Part shown: piece by piece, positions 35,935-47,198 of the stretch | Layout of the letters: each line of letters opens with the position of its first letter | Position numbering within the stretch: position 1 is the stretch's first letter | Origin: Enoplosus armatus | Lineage: Eukaryota; Chordata; Actinopteri; Centrarchiformes; Enoplosidae | Length of the DNA: 64,000 nt | Direction: 5' to 3' | NCBI RefSeq assembly: GCF_043641665.1 | Contig: NC_092203.1 | Location: 8,843,067-8,907,066, forward strand | Notes under the pieces: generated by a model | Databases searched by the model: none | The model's input: the letters and a program-made list of their open reading frames with translations, nothing else | What the model was told of the DNA's origin: nothing | Program-made: the position numbers and the translations under genes

Positions 35935-38900
35935 CGCGGCTGCCTGATTGGAGCTGACAGGCTAATTATGCGAGCTCAACAAAACAATGCAATCGTTTAA
36001 GAGACGAGACAAAAGCAGCTAATGACAGCTACACAGATTCACCCAGAGCTGCTAACACCATCCACAGTTGCTCGTAGGGCGAAGTCGGTTTGAGTGTGAA
36101 TGTTTCTTTCTGTTCCATCACATTACTTTATCTTCGCGCTGCTGTTCCACTGTCCTGAAATGACTGTAATTCCAGTGGAGTTACTGTCAGGTCTGTCCTA
36201 TTTATTATTACCTAGTGTATTGTACATATTCTTGAAATATTTATGCAGATAGCAAACACTCCTCTCTTATATCCCTCAACTTACGCCTCAGGAGTTATTT
36301 CCATACTGGCTGAAAACGTATTCCATGCATTTCCATCCCGCTCAGTAATCCACTCTGGCTGCAGCCTACTTTGTACCACAGTCTGAAAAATCTCAGGAAA
36401 AATCTCGTTGCGGTGTTAAAACCATTATTGCACAGATAATATTACAGTTTTGTGCAGTTCAGTTTTTTTTTTCGCAGGGCAGGTTTTGCTCTCTGTAGGT
36501 GCAGCTGTGTTTGCATCCAAAACCCCTGAAGGTGAACAAGACTGCCTTGCTTGTGCCAACCTTGTGATACTTGTTGTGTCAGCTAACCAAAGCAATGCTT
36601 TCATATGAGCTACATTTGGTATGGGGTGCTTGCCTGCCAAAATGACCTGTATGACAGTAAAAACAACAAAAGAAACCCATTTCATTGGTGTAGACTTGTT
36701 TCTATATTTCACCTAGAGTGTTTCTGACACTCTCATAAGAAACTTTGGGAGGTTTTCTTTCCCTGTTTATGCGTATAGTCAGTGTGGTTCAGAAGCTACA
36801 GCCATTTTAATTTGGGCGTCATTTTAGGCGTTTAGATCGCAAGGAAACAGAGCTCGCATCCTTTAATGTGTTGTGTGGGCTTCAATAGAAGAAACATCAT
36901 CCATATTCATGTACTGATGAGAGCAGGTTAAATGAATGAGTCCAACATCTGACTGTCCAATTACAGCACCAGTCAGTGAGTGTGGGGCCTGTACACGTAT
37001 GAATGAAGTATAAAAAGAAAAATGCCATAGGTTGCTGTAGAGATGAGCTTTAGCCCACTACAGAGAAAGGAAATTGTTTTTTGCTCTTGCTGATTGGCTG
37101 AGATATCATACTGTACGCACAGGCTGGGAAGCAGAAACCAGATAAACACAGACATCTGATCTACATTATCTCTGAAAGTGTGAAGTTTGTAGCTCCTGGT
37201 TCCCCTCTCTAAAGGTGCATGCTGTCTTTTCATATCACCATGTAGAACTTAGGGCGTGCTACATGCTCTATATTATATATCGAATTGAGCAATCTTCTGG
37301 CATTTGTCATGCTTTACCTCAGATTTCATTATGTAGTCAAATTGATTTATATTGCCCACCCACCCCCTCTAAAAACACCTGCGTGTTGGCATGTGCATGC
37401 ATGGATGCACCTGTAACATGCACATATCCACATACAGACACACACACATGCGTACACACACACATACACATGTCTTGTGTTGCCACAAATCAGGACATCC
37501 ATCTCCCATTAGGGCAATTTGATTCCAGAGAAATGAAGTAGTTATGCCCTGAAACGTGGCGAGCTGATGATGCCACTGCCATCGTTTCCCCCCTGACAAA
37601 TACCCTCCCTAACCAACACACACACATGTACACACACACACTTTATAAAGAGACAAGACAGATCAAGTCTGACATAGTTGTAATCAGTCCCAAAGCTGCC
37701 TGTGTACCTGGCCTGAATATATTTGTAGTTTATAAATTCCACAGTTTGGTGTAAAGTAGTGTTGAGTCAGAAAGAGGTGGAGAATAGTAGCAAATGAGGG
37801 TTTTTTAATTAGAAAGGCGGATTGGTTGAAGATAAAGGCAGGTAAAATTCTGGGTTCCCGATTCTCTGACAGCGTTACTCTAAAAACAAAATGTTTTCAA
37901 GGACTTTAAGGATCCTTGGAGGATTTAGTTTGATTTTTAGCGATGTTGTCACATTAGCAGATCTCAGCAATTAACTTTGCGAGTACTATGTTGTCACAAC
38001 CAATAAAACTGATGGCCAGAGCTACTAAATCTATAATAATCTGTATTTTTACTTATGAAGCCATGTTGCGTTTAAAGACAAATGAAAATTTGACAATTCT
38101 TCCTTTAGAATAACAGCAAAGTTACCAGGTTTGAACTTTTCTTCTTTCTGATGTGTAAAAAGTCAATTCAATCAGTAAAAAAAAAGATTTTTCCCCATTT
38201 CAATCAATAAATCAGCTACTATTCTCACTGACTTTTATAGTATTATCCTCTGTTATATATACTATAATTATTTCATTCAGATGCACTCTTACCCTCTCCC
38301 TCATGTATCATCATGGCTGATTCTCAGGAAAGTAAACATTTAATTTCGGGAGAGAATAGTTGTGTATGTAGGGTGGAATGGTCGGTATTATTGATTGAGT
38401 ATGTAGGAGGGTGTAGCAGTATTTTGTGAGATTATGGTGCCGTGTATGAAAGAAAGCATGATTTATGTCCTCGACGACCTTTCATACCACAACCATTACC
38501 TCTAACTTCTATTCTGCTCCCATAGATTCACAAGCTTCCACGCTGGGAATTCATATGTTTTGTCTTCTTTCCCATTGACTTAAATTGATTATCCAAGCAA
38601 AGTCGTGCATTGTCTACCTATGGCTGCATCCTCCCTCTGCACCGGGGCCCAATCATCAATCACTTGGAAGGGCCGGTAAGCACCTTTTCTTCCCCAGAGG
38701 AGTGAACTGACATTGGGCCTCGGAGGCCACTGAGCTCCCCCCTTCCTTCTCCTCTCCGTGGGCTCGTCGGGCCCCCCATGCTGCGGCTTGGCCCTTCCCC
38801 TGAGGGATCCTGCCAGCTCTCAAAATCTCTGTCCTAAACCGGGATGACCATGAATAATGAGGGACTTGAATATGAGATACAGGAGCTAGGTGCAACAGGA

Positions 38901-39358
38901 GATAACATGCTTCTCACTTTTTTCCTCCATGGCTACTGTCAAGCGGGCAGAAGCCAGCCTGTGGCTGACGTGTACGAGCTTTGTCACATAACTGCATTAT
39001 GTAGGGTCCCCAAAGGCTACAGCATAATGCGATACGCCATGCGACTGTTGCTGTGTTGCTACAACAGCCTCGCCTCATGAGTTATGTATTAGTGTTTTCA
39101 CTGCGGCTTAAGGATCAGATACTGTACTGCACTGTCACTGTTTTAGGTTTGCCTGCTAACGCGCTGCAAACTTTCCCCTTTGGTAATTTTAATTTCAGAG
39201 TCAGGGTCTTTACTGTAAATGTGTCTTGACAACAGACGCCTCACGGACGCCGCTCATGAAACGGGCTTATATGAGATTGTCGGGCTGTCTGAGACAATAA
39301 ATATCAGCGCCGAAAGCCAGTAGCACAGCTGCTGCTGGAGGCACACCCCTGGATATCA

Positions 39359-39427
<69 letters not shown>
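39359..39427. repeat. (AC)n microsatellite, about 34 units
   Basis: The longest dinucleotide array in the window, with one GC interruption near 39387. Confidence 0.97.
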
Positions 39428-39430
<3 letters not shown>

Positions 39431-41105
39431 CACTGTGTCATCCCAAAGTCATTGTCAACGCTGGCTGGCAGTGTTGAAACTGAAACATGTCAGTGTGTGT
39501 ATCTGACTCTGAACACGTGCCCTTCAATCTGTCCAGTGGCAATCACAGTAATTGTGATCCAACACGGAAAAAACATGTTTTTTTTTCATGGACTTCATTA
39601 CAATTATAAATCAATATTTTTTAAATCGAGTTTAAAATTTTAATAACTTAAGGAAATTGCACTTAGAAGGTTAATTTCCCACCTCCTGCACCACTTATCA
39701 AATGCGGTCTCCTCTCTACTTGCTCACTCTCTAAATTTGGAAAATTAAGAATAAAAATATATGAAGATAACTGAGCTCCAGACTTATTTAAAAACGAATA
39801 AAAATCACAGTTTGATTAACCTCCTTCTAGTTTAAAATGTTTCTCATCTTAACTTAGATGAGGCTTCCATCCTGCTGTTCATAATTACGGTATAAGTTGA
39901 TTCAGGACACTGTGAGAACAGTTATTCCTCCACTGAAAGTCTTTTGATTGAGCTGAGCAAAGAATTGACTTTCCCTAATGCGCAGGTGGAGAAGCTAAGA
40001 TACCTTAAAGGGAGTGGATTTCAAGCCGCTCGGCGCCACCGACATGAAAAGTGGTGTGTGGGTTCAAAACACTCGCCCCTCCACGTTTGATGTGGTTTCC
40101 ATTTGAAGTGAGCAAAAGCCCCACCCTTCCCCCCCCACCTGCACACTTTCCACCCTGTTGATTCATCTCACAGGAGTACCTCAGGGTACTATCAACAAAC
40201 TAGAGATGTTTCTTACAAGTCCTTTCGATGGAAAATCTACCAAACTCTGCACAAACACCTGCACTGAATGACTCAGACGTTTTCACGGTGACATTTCATG
40301 CAGCTGGATTTTCATTTATTTCAAAGTCAATGGCCCTCCTCTCAAAGGCCTTGATTTTTTAAACAGGATTTCTCAAAATCTTGAATGTCACACCCGAGTG
40401 CTCTCAGCATACTTAGCAGCCAAACAGTCGCACGAGGTGAAGGAGTGCATACTTCTCTTACAGAGCTCATTGAAGCGAATTGGTAAACAGGTCCCTGCCC
40501 GCCCATTGACTTTGCCGCCGTGTGGAGGAGTCAGATTGCGCCGGCGTTGCAGTCGGATCAAACTGTTGAGAGTCGGCAGACTTGCCGCTGACATGCGCTG
40601 CTGCACTCTCCTTGACTCACTGGCAGAGTGCTCTATATGTATGGAAATGAGCCATAATCACCATAATATGTGTCCCATCTCTTGTATTTTATAATGGTGT
40701 CATTATACTTTTTTCCCTGCATGATGCCTTTTTCCCCCTTCCTGCTCTCCTTCTGCACTTTGCTGTACCTCCCCCTCTCTCCAACCTATCCCTCCCCCAC
40801 CCGTCCTCCTTTTCTTCCACCTTCGCCGAATCCTTCCTCCCTCCTCCTGCTCCTTCTCATGCCATCTACCTCATTTACACTCTCACTCATCCAGACGACA
40901 GGAACAGGTGCACTATTAATTATGCTTTGAAATATATCTCCTCTGTGCTCCACTTCCCTTCCCCTTATCATTGTGCGCTTGCTGCAAATGCTTCACTACA
41001 CTGCACCTCCTAACCCTAAACTTCCCTCTGCTTCTTCTTTTAGATTGTTGTTTATCCTTTCACTATGACTTTCTATACCTGAGAGCAGCTTCTACTATTT
41101 TGAGG

Positions 41106-41324
41106 CTCGAGATTACAACTTAATTGTGTCATTATCTCGAGATATCAAACTCTTTTCACATGATCATGTCCTAACTATCTCATTATCTCAAGACAGCAAC
41201 TCAGTTTGTTGTGCTCATGTTTGATATCCCGAGATAACAATTGAATTACATTGTTATCTGAAGGTATCAAACCTTGTTTTCTCATGAGCGCGACTTAAAT
41301 ATCTCATTATTTTGAGATAACAAA
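41106..41324. repeat. Degenerate ATCTCGAGATAACAA palindromic repeat array
   Basis: Six imperfect copies of an attatctcgagataacaaa-like unit occur at 41106-41118, 41131-41149, 41182-41199, 41223-41240, 41253-41271 and 41306-41324, at irregular spacing of about 25-53 bp. The core TCTCGAGA is palindromic. Similar ctcgagataac-rich repeats are dispersed in fish genomes. Confidence 0.65.
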
Positions 41325-41630
41325 GCCCTGTTTTTTTTTTTCTGAGATCCAGCTGCTTCGCCCCACTGATGTTGTTAAAGAGTCTATCCGAATCGGCTTA
41401 GTCTGATGAAAGCCACACTGTCAGAGGGAGAGACCGGAGTAGATTAGAAAAACCCACTTGGATAGAGGCCTCAGTAGCATCTAGTGGTGAAATTATGATG
41501 AAGGTTATGATAGTGAGACGTACTGATGGGTGACAAATTCAAACAATGTCGGGTTCGGAGCTTCAGTGCTTCTTGTCTTAGATTCTGCGTCTAGAAGAAC
41601 TCCAGCTGAAGGATAATGGACGTAAAGAAA

Positions 41631-41965
41631 CAACAGGTGGAAAGTAACTTAGTACATTTACTAAATGACTGTTCAAGGCCAAAAGAGGTAAAATGATCCA
41701 ATATATCAAAAAATCCAAATAAAGAATGCAAATATGTGTAGCAGAACTTAGATTTTCTTCTTTCCCAACCTCATTAATCATCTCAGTTTTAACTTAAGAA
41801 CCTTTGGAGGGGCCCCGGCCCCTAGGTTAGGACCACTGGATTAAACAGTTCAACAGTAAAGTGCATAAAGTAGTTAAAATTACATCTCATCCAGTCACAT
41901 CTTATCCAGCTACAACGGTAAAACGCTGCTTACACATTGATGCATCAGTATTAACATAAAAGGTG
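41631..41965. repeat. Teleost interspersed repeat (GGAAAGTAACTTAGTACATTT ... CCCTAGGTTAGGACCACTGG)
   Basis: The left part (41631-41670) contains ggtggaaagtaacttagtac. The right part (from about 41771) contains cccctaggttaggaccactg, then cagtaaagtgcataaagtag and gctgcttacacattgatgca. Both phrases occur in dispersed non-coding repeats of spiny-rayed fish. The middle (about 41671-41770) is diverged. Boundaries are approximate. Confidence 0.65.
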
Positions 41966-43325
41966 AATAATTCAGTTCAATAATACATGTAATATACGCG
42001 TATCCAGATGGAGAGTGTACAGCGATGAAGATTTTAATTAAAACCTCTCTTAATTCTTCCTCTTAAATTCTCTAATGCAGCGTTTTTTCCTCTAAATCGG
42101 TGGTGAAGCCCAAAGGCGGTTCTTGGGAAGACTGAAACTGAAGAAATTTGTATGCAAATCTATTGGCTGCGTTGGCGAGCTTCCCTGAGTATCTGCAGAG
42201 TAAGTTGAATGAAAAAATGATAGTAGACATACAGGCTATTAGCCTAAAAACACCATGCAGTTTGGTAGATTAGCTTACATAAGTGTCTGTTAAGTCATAT
42301 TTGAGTTGAAAGTGGAGCTTCCTGAGTGCTGGTGAGCCAATAGTCATCTTTAATTCGGTTTAAGTATTCGCCTCTTCTGCTCTTTTTACCAACTGTTGTT
42401 GGATGACACGAAACAGTCGACTGTGCGCACCAGCAAAGCAGGTCTCGATTCATTAAATGATGAAACTGTTTACTTTGCAAGACAATTGATAGTTTATTTC
42501 AATACTTGAATACAAATAGTCCTCCTTCCAAATTAGAGCTGCCGTGCAGTACCATGCGAGTGTGTCTCTCGTACTGCAAAGATTTCCACATATCTGGAGG
42601 GGTTACAGGTGCCTGAGCACAGCAACTCGCAGCCTCGTATGAAGCAGTTTCTGTTTCCAAGACAGCACCACGCGCCTTCTTCCATGATTATGTTGTGTGG
42701 AGTAGATAAAGCACTTTTGGCTCCCCTGCCTTGGCCTCAATGCAATATATCCCGAAGATGCAAAGAGCAATTTACCAACATTTGAAATTCACATTTTGCC
42801 CAGAGGTAAACCAAAAGAAGAGAGGAAACGAGCCTGTCGGGGCCGCATAGGATTCTGTTTGACTGAGCGCTCCACACTGGGCCACTAATTGCCTGCAATT
42901 GACAAAGAAAAGCGCTGGAGGAAGCGTTAAACTTGCAATGCATCATGGGTAGTTGACCTATGTCGACTAAGTCTTGTCTGCGCCTCGTGGCAGTGTTTTT
43001 TCTTTGTGCGTAGGTGGGGGTTATCGGAATATCTGAGGCCTGTGTGTGTGTTGGGATTGTGTAAATGTGTGCGAGTGTGTAACAGAGACGAAGGCAAAAT
43101 TCCTCACAAACCCTTTGTGGCTCGAACAACAGAAAAACACTCTGATCCATCAGAGTCGGGCAGGAATCAAAAGATTCCTTCAAAATGGTATCTAAAATAA
43201 TGACCTGGACTTGTGCCAGACTGTGTAAAGATTTTAGCGCTTTTTTTCTCCTTTTTGAGCCACTTTAATCACTCAGCTCTAATGTCACGAGCTAAGGTTC
43301 ATTTACAGGGAGGATGAAGGGAATG

Positions 43326-43327
<2 letters not shown>

Positions 43328-43376
<49 letters not shown>
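43328..43376. repeat. (GT)n microsatellite, about 24 units
   Basis: An uninterrupted array. Confidence 0.97.
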
Positions 43377-43378
<2 letters not shown>

Positions 43379-45541
43379 AGCAATTGAGGGCTCATGCACC
43401 TTGTTGGTACAAATTAGCCCTCCCACTCACCTTGTTAAGTGTATATTTTTTGAGAAAATACAAGAGAGAAAACATCAGTTTATCTGCCCACCGTCCACCT
43501 TGTTAAGTCTGAGCACATCACCCACAAGGCAGCGGTGGGCAGCTTCTGCGAGTAGCATCTTTCAGCTTCTGTGTTCGTGTTGCTGAAACTGAGCGCAGTT
43601 GATGCGGCAGGAGGGGAAATGCAGGTGCTTGTGTTTACTTCCCTCCAGACCTCCCTCCTCCTCGTATCCCTGCTTCCTCCCTCTTCCACCCAGAGGAATG
43701 CAGATAAATATTGATCCAGAAAGCTTTCAGAAAAAAAACAATTTATGGCAACGGAAGGAAATTAAATAGTGTCAAAGGGAAAGAAAATTACTGAGAAAGG
43801 GCAGAGTAATCCTTTAATTTAATTAGGTAAATTACAACAAAAAATCCTTTCTAAGTCTGTTTTTTTTTCTTTCTTCTGCCTGCTCTCTCCCTCTTTGCTC
43901 TCCCTCGCTCCCGCTGGAAGGCTTTCCTGCGGTTGCTAAGCAACAGGGAAACAGTTTTTCTTTGGTTTTGCCAGCGGGTCCCGGAGGCTGGCAGGGAGAA
44001 GGGGGCACAGTGGAAGCACTGTGGAGCCTGCCAGCAGCCGAGTGCATGCCTACAGCTGGGTCGGGTGGCGAAGCAGCCTCCCCCAGTCCCAGTCATAGCG
44101 CCCCTGGCAGGCACCCGGGAGTTACGACGGAGTTAACGATAGCAGGCCGAGCTCATGAGGCACCCCGGCCCCCAGCAGTAAACACGGGGTCACGGTAGGG
44201 TCAAAGTGATGAAACGGCACGACTGCCAACCACGGGGCTGAATCAACATAGAGAGACAGCCTTTTCTGTGCGCTTTGTTTTTCAAGGCTGAGTCTCAAGT
44301 TGCACGGAGTTGCATAAAGTTGCACAACTTGGTAGCTCTCTAACAAACATGAAAAAAAAATCACAAGACATATTTGACAGAAAATGATTTCACCAAGGGG
44401 TTTTTGACAGGCGGTGGAGTACCTCACAATAGAAATCCATTTTGCAATAAGTATGCTAATCAAAGCCTGCGCTGAAACGGACTCTACTGCTCTTTTATTA
44501 TGTTGTTCTTTCTCTCTTCAGGTGATTGACACATTGTAATCTTGCTAATAAGCACCTCCACTGTCTGTTTCCTCCCTATTGTGTTAGTGTTACAATAGGC
44601 ATACTTGGCAGGTGCGCATGTTTGCTGAGCGCTCAGTATGGAAGCTAATCTTAGTTACCTGCTATTATCCTGAAATGCAGGCGCTCTTCATGCGGTGTCC
44701 GAACTGTCAGTCTCCACTAGCGTCCCTCAGGGGTCAGCAGCCAATCAAACCTCGCATTACTCATTTCCTCCCTCCCTCCTAACCAATCATCTGGCCTGTC
44801 TCTGGTCATTAGGAGCTGCCCGTTGCCTCAGAACGTTTTCCTTTCATGCCCTGTTGCTGGATATTTAATATATATTTAATACATGCCCTTAAACGAGAGG
44901 TTACTATTTAATGATCATTGAGAGTTTGAAGGCACGCCAGTGTTGCTTGGTGCTGCTTTGAGCTCGTATACAATAATTAAATATAAACCAAATGAAAAAA
45001 TGTTAAAGCTGGCTCTCTGTGCTCACTGGTGGGAAGCAGATGAGGGATCATGACCTTGTTGCTGCAGTAGTGACTCCTACTTGGCGCCTGTACAGAGGAA
45101 GCTGGAAGCTATAGGGGAGACGATACGAATCTCCCTCTTGGTGTTTGTTGACACTGTACTACAGTTAGGATACATTGACCCAAGAAAGAAAAAGACTAAC
45201 CGATTCCCAAAAAAGGAAATAAAAGCCACTGGAATAAGATCTGTGTCTGCCAACTGCTGCACACAATGCCTCCGTTGTACAAGTCAGTGTTAAACCTTGT
45301 AAGCAAATCTGTTTCCATTTTTTTCTCCCCGCACTTTTAAATGTAGTGTTCTAATTAGGCTTGTCAGTGGTGGTCTGTGAAATGTGTTAGTGTGGCATTT
45401 AACAGCTGCTGTATGTGTGCGCGTGAGTTTTTCTCTGTGTGTATAAGTAAGCTCGGGCTGCTGTTAAAGTGACTCGGATGAATATTGCATGGCCACCGAG
45501 ACGGAGTCGTAGCAACAAGGGAATAAGCTGCGATTTAGAAG

Positions 45542-45582
45542 ACACACACACACACACACATACATATGCACACACACACACA
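45542..45582. repeat. Interrupted (CA)n microsatellite
   Basis: Two CA tracts separated by tacatatg. Confidence 0.93.
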
Positions 45583-46586
45583 TCAAGCTAAGTTTGATTA
45601 CCTGTCAATGCTGCTGAAGATGTGATCAGCTGCCAAATTGATTAATAGGGCTGTCAACTTTTTCTCCGTTTTCATTTGTAGGGCTATTATCTGTCCTTGA
45701 CCTTTAACCCTAAAGTTTTCTGGAGAATTATAATAAAAATATTCAAACATTCAAAGCGCTCGCCTTGGCCTCATCTTTCAGCCTGCCGTTGAATTAATTA
45801 GCCTCATCAAGTGCGTAACATGGAGGTAATCAGCCTGATTTTTAGTGACTTTTGAGAAGGTCAAATGAAGCGCGATGATGCAGATGGTTGAGGTCTGCCA
45901 TGCTCTTCAGCAAGGCACTCAGCACACCGGAGCTGGCTATTACCCCACATAATGTGTGTCTGACTGAGGCATTCAGCCAAGACCTGTCGGCTTGAACTGA
46001 AGCCAAATTATTTTTTCTGCTTTTAGTTTTAGGCCTCTGAGGAACTCAGTCACACCTGACTGAGAGTTGATGCCTTCATCATATAGGATGTAAAATCAAA
46101 TACACTTAGAAATATACTAAAAATATAGTTTTTAAAGGTGTGATGTGCTTATTGGCTGTGCAGATGTCATATTTTCTAGTATCATGGCTTCTCAAACCTT
46201 AAACAACAGCTGAGAGACTGTAATTAGAGGAGAAGAAGAATAATCACTTTGCAATTGAGCTGACATTTTAATCATTTCGGATTATATGTCCAAATTTTCA
46301 TGAGCTTGACATTTCCAAATGCAAATAACATGCTCCGTGCATAGAAAATGAGAGGAATGCATTAGTGGATTCCATGAGGCAAACATGGCTAAAAAAAAAA
46401 ACAGAAGGCAGTTTTTGCATTGAAAATGAAGAGTTTGAGGCAAATATGTGAATCAGGGGGGTAAATAATGTTTTCTCCCCAACAGCTCTTTAGATCACTG
46501 GCTTAAGTCATAGTACAGCCATTTTCTACTCGGAGTTTTAGGTTTTAGTCTCCTGAATCAAATGATACCCCATCCCTTCTCCAACT

Positions 46587-46800
46587 CTGTCGCCAGACAA
46601 GAACGTCCATATGGGATGATTATGCAAAACCCTGGATTACTGCAATATTTGCACTTGGAAACTACAGAACACTGGTTAAGATTAGGGAAGGATTGTGGAT
46701 ATTGGAAATAAGTTCTGGTTAGGGTACCGTTAGGGTTAGGCGACTACAACAATTGGTTGAGGTTAGGAAAAGGTTGTGGTTACGGTTCATAAAAAGGCAT
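46587..46800. repeat. Teleost interspersed repeat (GGTTAGG / GGTTAGGAAAAGG)
   Basis: It contains gaacgtccatatgggatg, then gttagggttaggcgactaca, then ttggttgaggttaggaaaag and a gttgtggtta part, a pattern of short GGTTAGG-rich phrases dispersed in fish genomes. It ends about 210 bp before exon 3. The two adjacent TTAGGG-like units are part of this repeat and not a telomere. Confidence 0.6.
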
Positions 46801-47011
46801 CTCCTGCATAAAAGTCTGATGTTCATCCACCACCCTGACCTCCATGCACTTAATCTCCACCTTGCTACATAAAGAGCACACTATTGTCTACATTGGGTGC
46901 TGGAGGTAAATCATGAAGTGCATAATCATCCGATATAGACATCTTACTTGGCCAATCTGAGCCTCACGCTGCATATTAAATATTCTCCTCTCTTTTTTCT
47001 TCTCCATGCAG

Positions 47012-47198
47012 TCAATCAGAGAAGTGACCGGCTATGTGTTGGTGGCTCTCAACCAGTTCGACTACCTGCCGCTGGAGAACCTGCGGATCATCCGAGGCAC
47101 CAAGCTGTACGAGGGTCGCTACTCTCTGGCCATCTTCCTCAACTACAGGCGGGACGGGTACTACGGCCTGAGGCAGCTGGGCCTGCGCAACCTCACAG
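47012..47198 (+). CDS. erbb4: erbb4 exon 3 (middle of extracellular L-domain I)
   Basis: This is the next coding exon of the same gene. It joins exon 2 in phase 0, so FLK is followed by [16 protein letters not shown]. It is 187 bp, matching exon 3 of ErbB receptors, and ends in phase 1 after NLT. The acceptor is a long CT-rich stretch ending in ccatgcag, and the donor is gtcaga. [16 protein letters not shown] and LAIFLNYR are strong ErbB4-like signatures; ErbB3 reads differently around NLRVVRGT, and EGFR has NLQIIRGN. The encoded segment is part of the beta-helical solenoid of L-domain I, which contributes to ligand binding. The terminal N-L-T sequon corresponds to a conserved glycosylation site in ErbB4. 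Differences from the human protein as I recall it include D for R after NQF and YYGLRQ for NFGLQE. GC content is visibly higher than in the flanking introns, as expected for a coding exon. The open frame runs on past the donor into intron 3, but that extension does not resemble ErbB4. Confidence 0.96.

Larger units (their letters stand above)
25579..47011 (+). other. erbb4: erbb4 intron 2 (complete, 21,433 bp)
   Basis: This is a complete intron bounded by the gtatga donor after exon 2 and the ccatgcag acceptor before exon 3. It carries the Tc1-like relic near 30 kb, the possible piggyBac-type MITE at 32.0 kb, TG/CA and TA arrays, and repeat fragments at 35.8, 41.1-42.0 and 46.6 kb. Stretches with nothing I can name are roughly 27600-28450, 33500-34050, 34300-35750, 36000-39300, 39450-40350, 42000-43300 and 44250-45500. 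Open frames there are short and lack any family signature. Confidence 0.93.

Noticed and set aside
45895..45930. A cttcagcaaggcactcagca phrase resembling a dispersed fish repeat (gagcaaggcactgaaccc).
   Set aside because: The match is short and imperfect and the flanks do not continue it.
46728..46742. Telomere-like gttagggttagg.
   Set aside because: Only two units, and they sit within a dispersed GGTTAGG-rich fish repeat. It is not an interstitial telomere.
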